A stretch of DNA of 64,000 bases. Origin: an uncultured Prevotellaceae bacterium (GTDB lineage: Bacteria; Bacteroidota; Bacteroidia; Bacteroidales; Bacteroidaceae). The stretch spans positions 33,100 through 97,099 of the forward strand of contig CACZMV010000018.1 of assembly GCA_902782305.1 (NCBI GenBank). Reading direction: 5' to 3'. Shown here piece after piece: positions 1 to 9,460 of this stretch; the stretch's first letter is position 1, and each line of letters starts with the position of its first letter. Made by a program: the position numbers and the translations under genes. The notes beneath the pieces are model-generated. The model worked only from the letters and a program-made list of their open reading frames with translations, made no database searches and had not been told where the DNA came from.

Positions 1-189
1 AGCTTTGATATCGTATTTCTCTGCAACTTCGAGCAGGTTCAGTGGCTGCTTAACCACATACTGCAGGATGGCAGAGGGGAAATATACTTCCAAGTCTTTC
101 TTGTTGATCGTAATCTTACCAGTTCCTTCTGACAGGTAAACGCGAGCTACAGAGCTCTTACGACGACCGATTGCATTTATTACTTCCAT
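1..189 (-). CDS. rpsI: 30S ribosomal protein S9 (N-terminal part, cut by window edge)
   Basis: The first 63 codons of S9 are read on the minus strand from ATG at 187-189; the rest lies outside the window. The protein opens MEVINAIGRRKSSVARVYL, the usual S9 start with the conserved GRRK(S/T)(S/A)VARV block. S9 sits in the head of the small subunit, and its C-terminal tail reaches the P-site tRNA. The gene follows rplM by 10 bases on the same strand, the common rplM-rpsI pair, so both are probably made from the promoter near 880. Confidence 0.95.
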   Translation of the reverse strand, partial: MEVINAIGRRKSSVARVYLSEGTGKITINKKDLEVYFPSAILQYVVKQPLNLLEVAEKYDIKA

Positions 190-199
190 CGTTCCTTAT

Positions 200-667
200 T
201 TATTTATACTGGTTAATATCAATAGCCTTTGGCTTCTGAGCCTCGTGCTTGTGTTCTGTACCCTCATAGATAAAGAGGTTGTTCAGCAGACTGCGACCAA
301 GGGGGCCTTTGGGCAGCATACCCTTAACAGCGTGCTTAATGATGCGCTCAACACCGAAAGGCTTCTTGCGGAGCTCAGCAGGTGTGTTGAAACGCTGACC
401 ACCAGGATAACCAGTGTAACGGGTGTAAACCTTGTCAGTCTCTTTCTTGCCAGTGAAAACTACCTTGGCAGCATTGATAATGATTACGTTGTCGCCACAG
501 TCCTGATTAGGAGTGAATGTGGGCTTGTACTTTCCGCGAATGATCTTAGCTACTTTTGAAGCGAGGCGACCTACTACCTGATCGGTAGCATCGATGACCA
601 CCCATTCCTTCTGCTCGCGAGCAGCTTCCTTAGATACGGAAACGGTCTTGTAACTTAAAGTGTTCAT
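200..667 (-). CDS. rplM: 50S ribosomal protein L13
   Basis: This 155-residue protein matches L13 over its full length. Residues about 20-60 carry the core WVVIDATDQVVGRLAS...IRGKYKPTFTP; then come DNVIIINA and the signature KGMLPKGPLGR at about 114-124. L13 is an early-assembly protein of the large subunit that binds 23S rRNA. The N-terminal extension (MNTLSYKTVSVSKEAAREQKE) is typical of Bacteroidetes L13. It is first in an operon with rpsI. The long untranslated leader upstream suggests control at the RNA level, though no specific structure is proved here. Confidence 0.97.
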   Translation of the reverse strand: MNTLSYKTVSVSKEAAREQKEWVVIDATDQVVGRLASKVAKIIRGKYKPTFTPNQDCGDNVIIINAAKVVFTGKKETDKVYTRYTGYPGGQRFNTPAELRKKPFGVERIIKHAVKGMLPKGPLGRSLLNNLFIYEGTEHKHEAQKPKAIDINQYK

Positions 668-883
668 TTCTTTTGTTAAATTTACTACTAAAAAACAATA
701 TTCATTTCTCTATTATGCACATAACAACACTACTCGCAAAGGTCTAACTCTCTGCTTGTAGTCTAACGTTACAGTGCTGAACCATGATTCACAAACCGCA
801 ATGCCCGGCCAAAGACACCACTATTTACACATAGCTCACGGAGGATTCTAAGTCTCTCCCCCAATAATCGGACTGCAAAGGTA
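668..883 (-). promoter_or_regulatory. rplM-rpsI promoter and about 200-base leader
   Basis: On the minus strand a -7 box TACCTTTG lies at 876-883, so transcription should start near 869. That leaves about 200 untranslated bases before the rplM ATG at 667, far longer than other leaders in this window. The leader contains two direct copies of GTTAGAC about 25 bases apart and G-rich and C-rich blocks that could pair. Ribosomal-protein leaders that bind their own product are a known mechanism; a role here is inferred. No gene is seen in 668-983. Confidence 0.6.
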
Positions 884-970
884 CGGCTTTTCTCCTTAAT
901 AATGTGCGTCGGGAAAGTAAATAGGTATATTTTTAGGATTATTTAACTAAAGTAATACGGAGAAAAATAG

Positions 971-978
971 TAATTTTG
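971..978 (+). promoter_or_regulatory. -7 box of the comEC-like gene
   Basis: TAATTTTG lies only five bases before the ATG at 984. If transcription starts about seven bases after the box, the mRNA has almost no 5' leader. Confidence 0.55.
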
Positions 979-983
979 CAGCC

Positions 984-2195
984 ATGAAGTTAAATGCACC
1001 TTTGTTTCCGATAGCTATTTGTCTGATGGCGGGTATCGGTTTTGGCAAGAATTTGGAATCATGGACCATTGTGATGGTGGTTCTGTTGCCTCTATTGCTG
1101 GTAACTGCATTGGTCGGAAAGTGGCCGAGGATACAGACGACTGGCATCTTGGGTTGTGTAGTGCTGTTCGGTATGATGTTGGGCAAGGGGAACCCGAATA
1201 GGGATGATGGCAGATGGATGCCTGAGGTGGTATATCAAAAGATACATAGGGCAAAGTTGAATGCTTTGGATTTGAGAGAGAAACTGCTGAAGGAAGAAAC
1301 TCGCTGGAATGTGAACGAAGAGGCACAAGGAGTGATAGCTGCTATGACATTGGGTGATAAATCCTTGTTGGACAAAGATGTGAAGAATACCTATAGAAAG
1401 GTGGGTGTGGCGCATATTCTAGCGCTAAGTGGCCTGCATCTCACGATAATATACGCAGTGATTACGATGGCACTAGGGTGGTGGCGTTCTTTGATGTTGA
1501 AACAAGTGATAACCATTCTCTCTATATGGGCATTTGCATTTATGGTTGGATTGTCGCCGAGTGTGGTACGTTCGTCTGTTATGATTAGCATATATGCCTT
1601 GTTATCGCTAGGCTATAGAGAAAAGATGTCGGTTAATACATTAGCTTTTACAGCGATTATCATGTTGGTGGTAAATCCTCGTTCTCTTTACAACGTAGGC
1701 TTTCAGCTATCGTTTGCAGCTGTTTTGGCTATTTTGGTGTTAAACCCGTTGTTTTCAAAAGTGATACCTCTGCATGTATTGCAAAGGCATAGGTGGTTGA
1801 GATTTTGGTGGGGACTCACAACGGTGTCCGTATCAGCACAAGTGGGTACGGCTCCGCTGGTGGCATACTACTTTGGAACCTTTTCGACATACTTCCTGTT
1901 AAGCAATTATATAGTGGTACCGCTGGCATCGGCTATTTTGTATCTGACGTTGGCATGTTTAATGACTAGCTGGTGGATTGGTCTGCAGGCGTGGTTAGTG
2001 GCTTTGCTGGGTTGTATAGTTGGGACGATGAACTGGATACTGGAGGTAATCGGTGCTCTTCCAAAAAGTTGCGTGGAGGGGATAAACCTCTCCACGCTGC
2101 AGTTATACCTTATTTATATATTAATTGGTAGTTTGGTCGTGTTGCTATCCCTATGGATTAACAGCAAGTATGTCAAGCAGTTGACCGAAGTGTGA
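984..2195 (+). CDS. ComEC/Rec2-like inner-membrane protein, short form
   Basis: The 403 residues contain the competence domain of ComEC/Rec2. The diagnostic stretch AHILALSGLHL lies at about 143-153, followed by a run of hydrophobic helices (about 160-400) with the PSVVRSSVM and NVGFQLSFAAVLAIL blocks. ComEC forms the channel that carries single-stranded DNA across the inner membrane. Typical family members exceed 650 residues and end in a metallo-beta-lactamase-like domain; that domain is absent here, and the N-terminal soluble part is very short. The stop is a plain TGA with no sign of a frameshifted continuation, because the opposite-strand HAD gene starts to overlap at once (45 bases). 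It may be a reduced paralogue, and DNA-uptake function is uncertain. Confidence 0.8.
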   Translation: MKLNAPLFPIAICLMAGIGFGKNLESWTIVMVVLLPLLLVTALVGKWPRIQTTGILGCVVLFGMMLGKGNPNRDDGRWMPEVVYQKIHRAKLNALDLREKLLKEETRWNVNEEAQGVIAAMTLGDKSLLDKDVKNTYRKVGVAHILALSGLHLTIIYAVITMALGWWRSLMLKQVITILSIWAFAFMVGLSPSVVRSSVMISIYALLSLGYREKMSVNTLAFTAIIMLVVNPRSLYNVGFQLSFAAVLAILVLNPLFSKVIPLHVLQRHRWLRFWWGLTTVSVSAQVGTAPLVAYYFGTFSTYFLLSNYIVVPLASAILYLTLACLMTSWWIGLQAWLVALLGCIVGTMNWILEVIGALPKSCVEGINLSTLQLYLIYILIGSLVVLLSLWINSKYVKQLTEV

Positions 2196-2864
2196 GATCT
2201 TTTCGAGGCGCTCATGGGGAAATTCATCTGATTTCTCCAACTCCCAGACTACATGGTAGGGAATGTGAATCGTATAGCAGCCTACGGCTAATGCAGGAGC
2301 AATATCGGAGCGGAAGGAGTTTCCGACCATGACCATTTCGTCAGGTTTGATGCCTAGATGACTGCATAGTGCCACATATTCATCCATTCCTTTATTCGAT
2401 ACCGTTTCCATGTATTCAAAATAGTGTGCAAGTCCAGACCGTTTCAACTTACTTTCTTGATCAAGTAATTCGCCTTTAGTGAACACCACCATCCTATAGC
2501 GTCCGTCATCATACAGACTTTGCAGGGTTTCCTTTACTTCAGGTAGTGGGGTGGTTGGAAATTGAAGCAATCCTTTTCCTAACTCGATTAGTTTTTGTAC
2601 GATGTCACCTGTAATCTCTCCATGGGTTATCTTAACAGCATTCTCGACAAGAGAGATGGTAAAAGCCTTGGTTCCATAGCCCAACAGTTCCATGTTACTA
2701 CGTTCTGTAGCAAATAGACCTTGTGTTACTTCTTCTTGAGTAGCCCAAGGACGCAATAGGTCGCCACACAGATGTTCCACGTCGTCAAACCATGTCTGGC
2801 AGTCCCATAGGGTGTCATCGGCATCGAAAGCCACAACTTTAATAATGTCATTATTGAGAATCAT
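2151..2864 (-). CDS. HAD-superfamily hydrolase
   Basis: A 237-residue phosphatase-like protein. Motif I is AFDADDTLWD, with nucleophile Asp14 and acid/base Asp16. A helical cap follows; motif II is VVFTKG, and motif III/IV is VMVGNSFRSDIAPA. HAD enzymes of this type remove phosphate from small molecules; the substrate cannot be read from sequence. The open frame continues 53 codons upstream, but those codons cross two promoter boxes, so ATG 2862-2864 is chosen. Its own -7 box (2870-2877) abuts this ATG, giving an almost leaderless transcript. The 3' end overlaps the end of the convergent comEC-like gene by 45 bases. Confidence 0.85.
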   Translation of the reverse strand: MILNNDIIKVVAFDADDTLWDCQTWFDDVEHLCGDLLRPWATQEEVTQGLFATERSNMELLGYGTKAFTISLVENAVKITHGEITGDIVQKLIELGKGLLQFPTTPLPEVKETLQSLYDDGRYRMVVFTKGELLDQESKLKRSGLAHYFEYMETVSNKGMDEYVALCSHLGIKPDEMVMVGNSFRSDIAPALAVGCYTIHIPYHVVWELEKSDEFPHERLEKISHFGQLLDILAVNP

Positions 2865-2869
2865 GAGCG

Positions 2870-2937
2870 CAAAGGTAAGCAAAAAGTAGGTAAAAGCCAA
2901 GAAAATTTGGCTTTTCTCGCATTTATTCGTATCTTTG
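2870..2937. promoter_or_regulatory. symmetric divergent promoter pair
   Basis: The minus-strand promoter (HAD gene) has -7 TACCTTTG at 2870-2877 and -33 TTGG at 2897-2900. The plus-strand promoter (BASS transporter) has -33 TTGG at 2907-2910 and -7 TATCTTTG at 2930-2937. Both spacers are 19 bases. The two -33 elements sit inside a perfect inverted repeat, AAAAGCCAA (2892-2900) and TTGGCTTTT (2907-2915), whose centre is 30 bases from each -7 centre. Confidence 0.75.
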
Positions 2938-2958
2938 CCCCTGGAAAAGGAAAACAAG

Positions 2959-3957
2959 ATGGAAGTAAAGAATAAGGTAGGACAAAATGCAAAGAGGATA
3001 GAACATGGTGTGGTGAGATTCATTAAGGATTGGACGCTACCCGTGTCGATAGCTGTTGGTTCAACGTGTTATCTGCTATTCTATTATGTGCCTTCATTGG
3101 ATGAGGCTGGTAATGCGCTGGCTCCCGTGTTCGATGTTATATTCCCTCTGTTTGTGTTTTTGACCTTGCTCATTACCTTTTGCAAGGTTGATTATCATCA
3201 GCTTCTCCCTCACCGTTGGCATACTGGCGTTTTGTTGGCCCAGTTGCTCTTGGTAGCATTGACCATTGGAGTCATCTTTTGGGTGGAGGAACATGCAGAG
3301 CAGAAACTGCTTTGGGAAGCACTCCTGACGTGTATCATAGGTCCAGCAGCCTCCGCAGCCCCTGTTGTTGTAGGTAAGTTGGGAGGTAACATTAATACCA
3401 TGACCACCTATGTCATCCTCTCCTCTTTAGCATCTACCGTTTTAATTCCTTTGGTGTTCCCTATTCTTGAACCATCTGCAGGAGTAGCATTTTTGGAGGC
3501 CTTCCTGATTATTCTTCAGAAAGTGTCCATTGTGTTGATGTTGCCTTTGGTGTTAGGCTGGTTTATCAAGCATTTCCTGCCAACGTTGCAACGTCGCATT
3601 GCTTCGATGCCCAATCTTAGCTTTTATACTTGGGCTATCTCGCTCAGTATCACGACTGGTATAACCGTTAAGAACATCGTGCATAGTGAAGCTACCATCG
3701 TGTTGCTTTTGATGATTGCCGCAACAACCTTTGTGCTTTGCTTCATCCAGTTTGCTATAGGTCGTTTGGTGGGCCGTTGGTTGGGCGAGGAGGTAAACGC
3801 GGGACAGGCATTGTTTCAGAAGAATACGGCCCTCAGCATCTGGGTAGCTTATATGTATTTGAATCCTGTTGCTTCAGTGGGAGCAGGCTGTTATGTGCTC
3901 TGGCAAAACATTATCAACAGTATTGAAATCTGGCAGGATAGGAAGAAAAAAGAATGA
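2959..3957 (+). CDS. BASS-like (bile acid:sodium symporter type) membrane transporter
   Basis: A 332-residue integral membrane protein with about nine to ten hydrophobic segments. The final segments hold a conserved-looking block, GQALFQKNTALSIWVAYMYL, which resembles the crossover region of BASS/SBF transporters; GPAASAAPVVVGKLGG in the middle resembles the matching first-repeat region. These carriers move organic anions with sodium; the substrate is unknown. The start at 2959 was chosen over an ATG-like start at 2935 because the latter lies inside the -7 box. The gene is divergent from the HAD hydrolase through a shared symmetric control region, so the two may be linked in function. Its stop lies within a bidirectional terminator. 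Confidence 0.65.
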   Translation: MEVKNKVGQNAKRIEHGVVRFIKDWTLPVSIAVGSTCYLLFYYVPSLDEAGNALAPVFDVIFPLFVFLTLLITFCKVDYHQLLPHRWHTGVLLAQLLLVALTIGVIFWVEEHAEQKLLWEALLTCIIGPAASAAPVVVGKLGGNINTMTTYVILSSLASTVLIPLVFPILEPSAGVAFLEAFLIILQKVSIVLMLPLVLGWFIKHFLPTLQRRIASMPNLSFYTWAISLSITTGITVKNIVHSEATIVLLLMIAATTFVLCFIQFAIGRLVGRWLGEEVNAGQALFQKNTALSIWVAYMYLNPVASVGAGCYVLWQNIINSIEIWQDRKKKE

Positions 3958-3983
3958 GCACTCAAACGGGTGCTCATTCTTTT
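3948..3983. terminator. bidirectional rho-independent terminator
   Basis: Perfect 14-base arms AAAAGAATGAGCAC (3948-3961) and GTGCTCATTCTTTT (3970-3983) enclose an 8-base loop. A-rich and T-rich ends serve both the transporter (plus) and alaS (minus). The transporter stop codon is inside the left arm. Confidence 0.85.
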
Positions 3984-3987
3984 AATA

Positions 3988-6651
3988 TTAGAGGTTTGCT
4001 AATTCGATGACCTTGTCGACCGCGGCACTGAGTCCATCGACATTCTTACCACCAGCCTGAGCGAAGTGGGGTTGACCACCGCCACCGCCTTGGATGAGTT
4101 TGGCGGCTTCGCGAACCATCTGACCTGCGTTGAGGTTGTGGTCTGAAACCATGTCGTCGCTCATCATGATAGAGAGCTGGGGCTTGTTGTTGTCGTGAGA
4201 ACCGATGACGCAGAGCAATGAGCCATTGACAGCGGCACGAATCTTGAAAGCCAAGTCCTTGGCAGCGGCAGGAGCCATAGGTGCTACAGATGTGATGACG
4301 GTAACGCCATTGACGGTGCGAGCCTTCTCAACGAGACGCTGGGCAGCACGTTCTACGGCCTGTGCCTGAAAACCTTCAATCTCCTTCTTCATGGCGTCGT
4401 GCTCATCGATATACTTCTGGATAACACCCTGCAGGTCCTTCGCATTGTTGAAGAACGACTTGATGTTCTTGAGGATGTCCTCCATCTGGTAGAGACGCTC
4501 TTCGCAATCCTTACCTGTAGTGGCCTCAATACGACGGATACCGGCAGCAACACTGCTCTCCGAGAGAATCTTGAAGAAACCGATGCGACCTGTGCTTGTG
4601 GCGTGAATACCACCGCAGAACTCGCAAGAGGGTCCGAAGCGAACCACACGGACCTTGTCGCCGTACTTCTCGCCGAAGAGGGCGATGGCACCGAGTTTCT
4701 TAGCTTCCTCGAAGGGAACGTCGCGGTGCTCGTCGATATGGATATCCTGACGGATCATGTCGTTCACCATGCGCTCTACCTCACGCAGTTGTTCGTCGGT
4801 AACCTTCTCGAAGTGTGAGAAGTCGAAGCGAAGAGTGTCAGGTGAAACAAATGATCCCTTCTGCTCTACGTGGTCGCCCAAGATCTGCTTCAAGGCATAA
4901 TCCAGTAGGTGGGTAGCAGTATGATTAGCAGCGGAAGCGTTGCGCTTGTCGGTATCGACACATGCCATGAACTCGGCAGCGGGATCCTTCGGCAACTGCT
5001 TGACGATATGTACGCTTTGGTTGTTTTCGCGCTTGGTATCGATGATGTCGATGGTCTCGTTCTCGTTGCAGAGTACACCGCAGTCACCTACCTGTCCACC
5101 CATCTCACCATAGAATGGTGTGGCGTCGAGCACGAGCTCATAGAACTCGTTCTTCTTCTGGGTGACCTTGCGATAGCGCAGGATGTGACAGTTGTATTCG
5201 GTGTAGTCGTAGCCCACGAACTGCTGTTCACCAGCTTGAAGCTCCGTCCAGTCGCTGTTCTCAACGGCAGCGGCATTGCGGGCACGCTCCTTCTGCTTCT
5301 GCATCTCGACGTTGAACTGTTCCTCGTCAACGGTAAAGCCATTCTCACGACAGATGAGTTCTGTGAGGTCGAGGGGGAAACCGTAGGTATCGAACAAGCG
5401 GAAAGCCTGAACACCATCCAACTGGTTCTTGCCCTGAGCCTTGAGATCTGCCATAGCCTTGTCAAGCAGGGAAATACCCTTGTCGAGTGTGCGCAGGAAG
5501 CTGTCTTCCTCTTCCTTGATGACCTTGGTAATCAGCTGCTGCTGAGCCTTCAGTTCAGGGAAGGCATCGCCCATCTCATGAACGAGGGTGGGAACGAGTT
5601 TATATAGGAAACCGTCCTTCTGTCCGAGGAAGGTATAGGCATAGCGTACGGCACGGCGTAGGATACGACGGATGACGTAACCGGCCTTGGCATTAGAAGG
5701 CAACTGACCGTCAGCAATCGAGAACGATACGGCACGCAGGTGGTCGGCACAGACACGCATGGCGACGTTGATATTGTCCTGTTCCTTGCTGATAGGACTA
5801 ACTGTCTCTTCTTCGAAAGTAAAGTACTTTAAACCGGTGATGTCCTGCTCAGCCTTGATGATGGGCTGGAACACGTCAGTGTCATAGTTAGAGTGCTTGC
5901 CCTGCATCATGCGAACCAAGCGCTCGAAGCCCATACCGGTATCGATGACGTTCATCGACAGCTTTTCGAGGCTTCCGTCAGCCTTGCGATTGAACTGCAT
6001 GAACACGAGGTTCCAAATCTCGATGACTTGTGGGTCATCTTGGTTTACCAGTTCACGACCCGTTTTGCCAGAAGCAGCCTTTTGCTCAGGGGTACGAGAG
6101 TCAACGTGAATCTCAGAGCAAGGTCCGCAGGGCCCCGTATCGCCCATCTCCCAGAAGTTGTCGTGCTTGTTGCCATTAATGATATGGTCCTCAGGCACGT
6201 GCTTGGCCCAATATTTGGCAGCCTCGTCGTCGCGAGGAATGTTTTCCTCGGGTGAACCCTCGAAAACAGTAACATACAGGTCCTCAGGATTCAGCTTCAG
6301 CACATCCACCAGATACTCCCAAGCCATATCGATGGCGCCTTCCTTGAAGTAGTCGCCAAACGACCAGTTGCCGAGCATCTCGAACATGGTGTGGTGATAG
6401 GTGTCGTGACCGACTTCCTCCAAGTCGTTATGCTTACCGCTGACACGCAGACACTTCTGAGTATCCGCACGACGACGCGGTTCTGGGTCGCGCGTACCTA
6501 ATATTATATCTTTCCACTGGTTCATACCAGCGTTGGTAAACATCAGGGTGGGGTCGTCCTTGATGACCATTGGTGCTGAGGGCACAATGGCATGCTGTTT
6601 TGACTCGAAGAATTTCTTGAACGAGTCGCGAATCTCATTAGCGGTCATCAT
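3988..6651 (-). CDS. alaS: alanyl-tRNA synthetase
   Basis: The 887 residues match full-length AlaS, the class II enzyme that charges tRNA-Ala. The catalytic core holds [10 protein letters not shown] (about 39-48), [13 protein letters not shown] and [15 protein letters not shown] (89-103). The editing domain has the zinc motifs HTATHLL (about 580) and CEFCGGIH (about 675), and the C-terminal C-Ala domain ends [14 protein letters not shown], so editing should be intact. It starts MM; either Met could be used. It lies 5 bases after the acyl-CoA dehydrogenase stop and so is probably the last gene of the etf operon, an odd partner for a housekeeping synthetase. Confidence 0.98.
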   Translation of the reverse strand: MMTANEIRDSFKKFFESKQHAIVPSAPMVIKDDPTLMFTNAGMNQWKDIILGTRDPEPRRRADTQKCLRVSGKHNDLEEVGHDTYHHTMFEMLGNWSFGDYFKEGAIDMAWEYLVDVLKLNPEDLYVTVFEGSPEENIPRDDEAAKYWAKHVPEDHIINGNKHDNFWEMGDTGPCGPCSEIHVDSRTPEQKAASGKTGRELVNQDDPQVIEIWNLVFMQFNRKADGSLEKLSMNVIDTGMGFERLVRMMQGKHSNYDTDVFQPIIKAEQDITGLKYFTFEEETVSPISKEQDNINVAMRVCADHLRAVSFSIADGQLPSNAKAGYVIRRILRRAVRYAYTFLGQKDGFLYKLVPTLVHEMGDAFPELKAQQQLITKVIKEEEDSFLRTLDKGISLLDKAMADLKAQGKNQLDGVQAFRLFDTYGFPLDLTELICRENGFTVDEEQFNVEMQKQKERARNAAAVENSDWTELQAGEQQFVGYDYTEYNCHILRYRKVTQKKNEFYELVLDATPFYGEMGGQVGDCGVLCNENETIDIIDTKRENNQSVHIVKQLPKDPAAEFMACVDTDKRNASAANHTATHLLDYALKQILGDHVEQKGSFVSPDTLRFDFSHFEKVTDEQLREVERMVNDMIRQDIHIDEHRDVPFEEAKKLGAIALFGEKYGDKVRVVRFGPSCEFCGGIHATSTGRIGFFKILSESSVAAGIRRIEATTGKDCEERLYQMEDILKNIKSFFNNAKDLQGVIQKYIDEHDAMKKEIEGFQAQAVERAAQRLVEKARTVNGVTVITSVAPMAPAAAKDLAFKIRAAVNGSLLCVIGSHDNNKPQLSIMMSDDMVSDHNLNAGQMVREAAKLIQGGGGGQPHFAQAGGKNVDGLSAAVDKVIELANL

Positions 6652-6656
6652 ACAGC

Positions 6657-8312
6657 TTACTCCTCGTTATCACTTGGTTCAGCAGCCTTGAATGAGGCCA
6701 AATCCTCTACCTGGAATGCCTTGATGTATGCGCTCTTGCCGAGAACATCCTCCTCAGCCATGCGGACATAGACGTTAGCACTCTTCTCGAAGAGCTCTGG
6801 AGCCTTGGTGGCGTCGCGCAGGATGAGCAGGCTCATTACCAACTCGGCGGTCATGTCGTACAGACGACGAGCAAGGAAATCCTGAGCGTCCTGATTCTCC
6901 AAAGCCTTCACTTTGTTCAGAGCCTCCTCGTAAACAGGAACGAGCTTCTCAACGCGTGCCTTCAGGTTCTTCAGGCTATCGCTAACCTCGAGACCTGCCA
7001 GCATATCCTTGATATTGTTGAGCATAGTACCGTTGGTGATGTAGCGGATAGCGGCAACAACCTGTAACTGAGTGGTACCCTCGTAGATAGAGAAGATACG
7101 TGCGTCGCGGAACAGACGCTGGCTCTTGTACTCCATGATGAAACCTGAACCACCGTGGATGCTGATGGCATCGTAAGCGTTCTGGTTGGCATACTCTGAG
7201 TTCATACCCTTGGCCAGTGGTGTGAAGGCATCAGCCAGGCGCTGGTACTTCTTCAGTTCCTGCTTCTCCTCAGGTGTGAGCTTGCGATCTCTTTCAATGT
7301 CTTCCAAACATTTATAAATGTCTACATAACATGCAGTTTCATACAAGAGAGAACGACCAGCATCAAGCTTAGCCTTCATACGACTTGGGAAGTTGATGAT
7401 TTTATCGTTAAACTGCTGACGCTCCTTGGCGTAAGCCAGACCCTCATTGTAAGCCTCTTGCTCAACACCTACGCTCTGTGCAGCGATACCCAGACGGGCG
7501 CCGTTCATCAGAGCCATCACGTACTTGATCAGACCCAGACGTGTGCTACCGCAGAGCTCGACCTTAGCATTCTTATAGGTGAGCTCACAGGTAGGAGAGC
7601 CGTGGATACCCAGCTTGTGCTCGATGTGACGTACGTCAACACCGCCCTGGCGCTTGTCGTAGATGAACATGGAAAGACCACGTCCGTCCTTGGTGCCCTC
7701 CTCAGAACGAGCCAGCACGAGGTGAATGTCGCTATCGCCGTTGGTGATGAAACGCTTCACACCGTTCAAGCGCCAGCAGTTCTCCTTCTCATCGAAAGTA
7801 GCCTTCAGCATCACGCGCTGCAGGTCAGAACCAGCATCGGGCTCGGTCAGGTCCATACTCATACCCTCACCAGCGCAAACGCGGGGGATGTACTTCTGGC
7901 GCTGCTCCTCGCTACCGAACTCATACAGAGTATCGATACAGCTCTGCAGGCTCCAGATGTTCTGGAAACCGGCATCAGCAGCCGAAATCATTTCAGAGAG
8001 CATTGAGAATACTGCGTTAGGCAGGTTCAGACCGCCGTAACGACGCGGCATAGAGACACCCCACAGACCAGCCTTACGGGTGGCGTCGAGGTTCTCGTAA
8101 GTCTTAGAGGCGTAAATCATACGGCCGTTCTCGAGGTGTGGACCTTCGAGGTCAACGCTCTCAGAGTTTGGCTCAATGATGTTGGCAGCCACGTCGCCAG
8201 TGATGTCGAGAATCTGCTTGTAGTTCTCGATGGCATCGCCCAGGTCAACGGGAGCGTAGTCATATTCTTTCGCAAACCCGATCTCAGGATGATCGCTATA
8301 ATAGTTTGCCAT
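6657..8312 (-). CDS. acyl-CoA dehydrogenase
   Basis: A 551-residue flavoenzyme of the acyl-CoA dehydrogenase family, which oxidises acyl-CoA to enoyl-CoA and passes electrons to EtfAB. The middle beta domain has [12 protein letters not shown] and KRFITNGD. The C-terminal helical domain carries [19 protein letters not shown] and [10 protein letters not shown], whose Glu (about residue 410) fits the catalytic base of the medium-chain enzymes. It is longer than the usual 380 residues, with about 140 extra C-terminal residues as in the larger Bacteroidetes members. It lies directly downstream of etfA, and its redox partner genes are in the same operon. Chain-length preference cannot be read from sequence. 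Confidence 0.93.
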   Translation of the reverse strand: MANYYSDHPEIGFAKEYDYAPVDLGDAIENYKQILDITGDVAANIIEPNSESVDLEGPHLENGRMIYASKTYENLDATRKAGLWGVSMPRRYGGLNLPNAVFSMLSEMISAADAGFQNIWSLQSCIDTLYEFGSEEQRQKYIPRVCAGEGMSMDLTEPDAGSDLQRVMLKATFDEKENCWRLNGVKRFITNGDSDIHLVLARSEEGTKDGRGLSMFIYDKRQGGVDVRHIEHKLGIHGSPTCELTYKNAKVELCGSTRLGLIKYVMALMNGARLGIAAQSVGVEQEAYNEGLAYAKERQQFNDKIINFPSRMKAKLDAGRSLLYETACYVDIYKCLEDIERDRKLTPEEKQELKKYQRLADAFTPLAKGMNSEYANQNAYDAISIHGGSGFIMEYKSQRLFRDARIFSIYEGTTQLQVVAAIRYITNGTMLNNIKDMLAGLEVSDSLKNLKARVEKLVPVYEEALNKVKALENQDAQDFLARRLYDMTAELVMSLLILRDATKAPELFEKSANVYVRMAEEDVLGKSAYIKAFQVEDLASFKAAEPSDNEE

Positions 8313-8315
8313 TAT

Positions 8316-8358
8316 AATTTACAATTTGACAATTTACAATTTACTATTTGCTATTCTG
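8316..8358. repeat. 7-8 base tandem repeat (AATTTAC type)
   Basis: Units AATTTAC, AATTTGAC, AATTTAC, AATTTAC, TATTTGC and TATTCTG run in tandem between the acyl-CoA dehydrogenase start and the etfA stop. The array extends into the last codons of etfA. Confidence 0.7.
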
Positions 8359-9366
8359 CTTATAATACTTAATCAGTTTGGGAACGACCTCTTCAACAGT
8401 ACCTGTGATGACGTAGTCGGCGATGCGGTTGATAGGTGCATCGGGATCGCTGTTCACGCTGATGATGATGCCCGAATCCTGCATACCAGCGATGTGCTGA
8501 ATCTGTCCAGAGATACCGCAGGCGATGTACACCTTGGGGTGAACGGTAACACCAGTCTGACCAATCTGACGGTCGTGATCCAACCAGCCTGCATCAACAG
8601 CGGCACGAGAACCACCAACCTCACCATGCAGAACCTTTGCCAACTGGAACAGCATGTCGAAGTTCTCCTTAGAGCCCATACCATAACCACCGGCTACAAC
8701 GATAGGGGCACCCTTCAGGTTGTGTTTTGCAGCCTCCACGTGGTGATCCAGTACCTTCACTACGAAAGCCTCAGGGCTTACATACTTGCTTACCTCAGGA
8801 TAAACAACCTCCTTCTTGCACTCGCCATCGTAAAGAGCCTTCTGCATCACGCCAGAGCGTACAGTAGCCATCTGTGGACGGTGGTCGGGGTTAACGATGG
8901 TAGCTACGATGTTACCACCGAAGGCAGGACGAATCTGATAGAGCAGATTCTCATATACCTTATTATTTTTCTTATCCTCGAACGGACCAATCTCCAACTC
9001 TGTGCAGTCGGCAGTCAGACCAGAGGTCAGCGATGATGACACACGAGGGCCGAGGTCACGACCGATCACGGTAGCACCCATCAGACAGATCTGCGGCTGC
9101 TCCTCCTTAAAGAGGTTAACCAGAATATCAGTGTGGGGAGCTGAGGTGTAAGGGAACAGGTCCTTAGCGTCGAAAACAAACAGCTTATCAACACCGTAAG
9201 GCAGAATCTGGTCCTCAACCTTACCCTTAATGCCAGTACCAGCAACAATGGCATGGAGTTCCACCTTCAGTTCATTGGCGAGCTTGCGACCCTTGGTCAG
9301 CAGCTCCTGAGATACTTCCTGTACCTGAGTACCTTCAATTTCGCAATATACAAATACGTTATTCAT
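8344..9366 (-). CDS. etfA: electron transfer flavoprotein alpha subunit
   Basis: The 340-residue EtfA binds FAD and takes electrons from acyl-CoA dehydrogenase as a heterodimer with EtfB. The N-terminal domain (residues 1-200) is nucleotide-binding-like. The FAD-binding C-terminal part has VVAGGYGMGSKENF, GGSRAAVDAGW, GQTGVTVHPKVYIACGISG (residues about 265-283) and SVNSDPDAPI, all typical. Its last codons are made of the AATTTAC-type repeat at 8316-8358. The partner etfB just upstream is interrupted, so the pair would not be functional as read here. Confidence 0.96.
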   Translation of the reverse strand: MNNVFVYCEIEGTQVQEVSQELLTKGRKLANELKVELHAIVAGTGIKGKVEDQILPYGVDKLFVFDAKDLFPYTSAPHTDILVNLFKEEQPQICLMGATVIGRDLGPRVSSSLTSGLTADCTELEIGPFEDKKNNKVYENLLYQIRPAFGGNIVATIVNPDHRPQMATVRSGVMQKALYDGECKKEVVYPEVSKYVSPEAFVVKVLDHHVEAAKHNLKGAPIVVAGGYGMGSKENFDMLFQLAKVLHGEVGGSRAAVDAGWLDHDRQIGQTGVTVHPKVYIACGISGQIQHIAGMQDSGIIISVNSDPDAPINRIADYVITGTVEEVVPKLIKYYKQNSK

Positions 9367-9372
9367 AATTTC

Positions 9373-9454
9373 AATTCATAATTAATAATTCATAATGCAT
9401 AATTGTTTCATGTTCAGCGCTGCCTAATTATGAATTATGCATTAAGCATTATGC
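9373..9454. repeat. two inverted heptamer arrays between etfB and etfA
   Basis: 9373-9400 holds AATTCAT, AATTAAT, AATTCAT, AATGCAT; 9427-9454 holds ATTATGA, ATTATGC, ATTAAGC, ATTATGC. The second is roughly the reverse complement of the first, so the transcript can fold into a hairpin between etfB and etfA. Confidence 0.75.
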
Positions 9455-9460
9455 ATTGCA

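Noticed and set aside
245-559. A 104-residue plus-strand open frame opposite rplM
   Set aside because: It lies wholly antisense to a certain ribosomal protein gene and has no promoter or recognisable domain.
4399-5607. Two long plus-strand open frames (139 and 232 residues) opposite alaS
   Set aside because: They mirror the codon pattern of alaS, are low-complexity in Leu/Val, and have no start signals.
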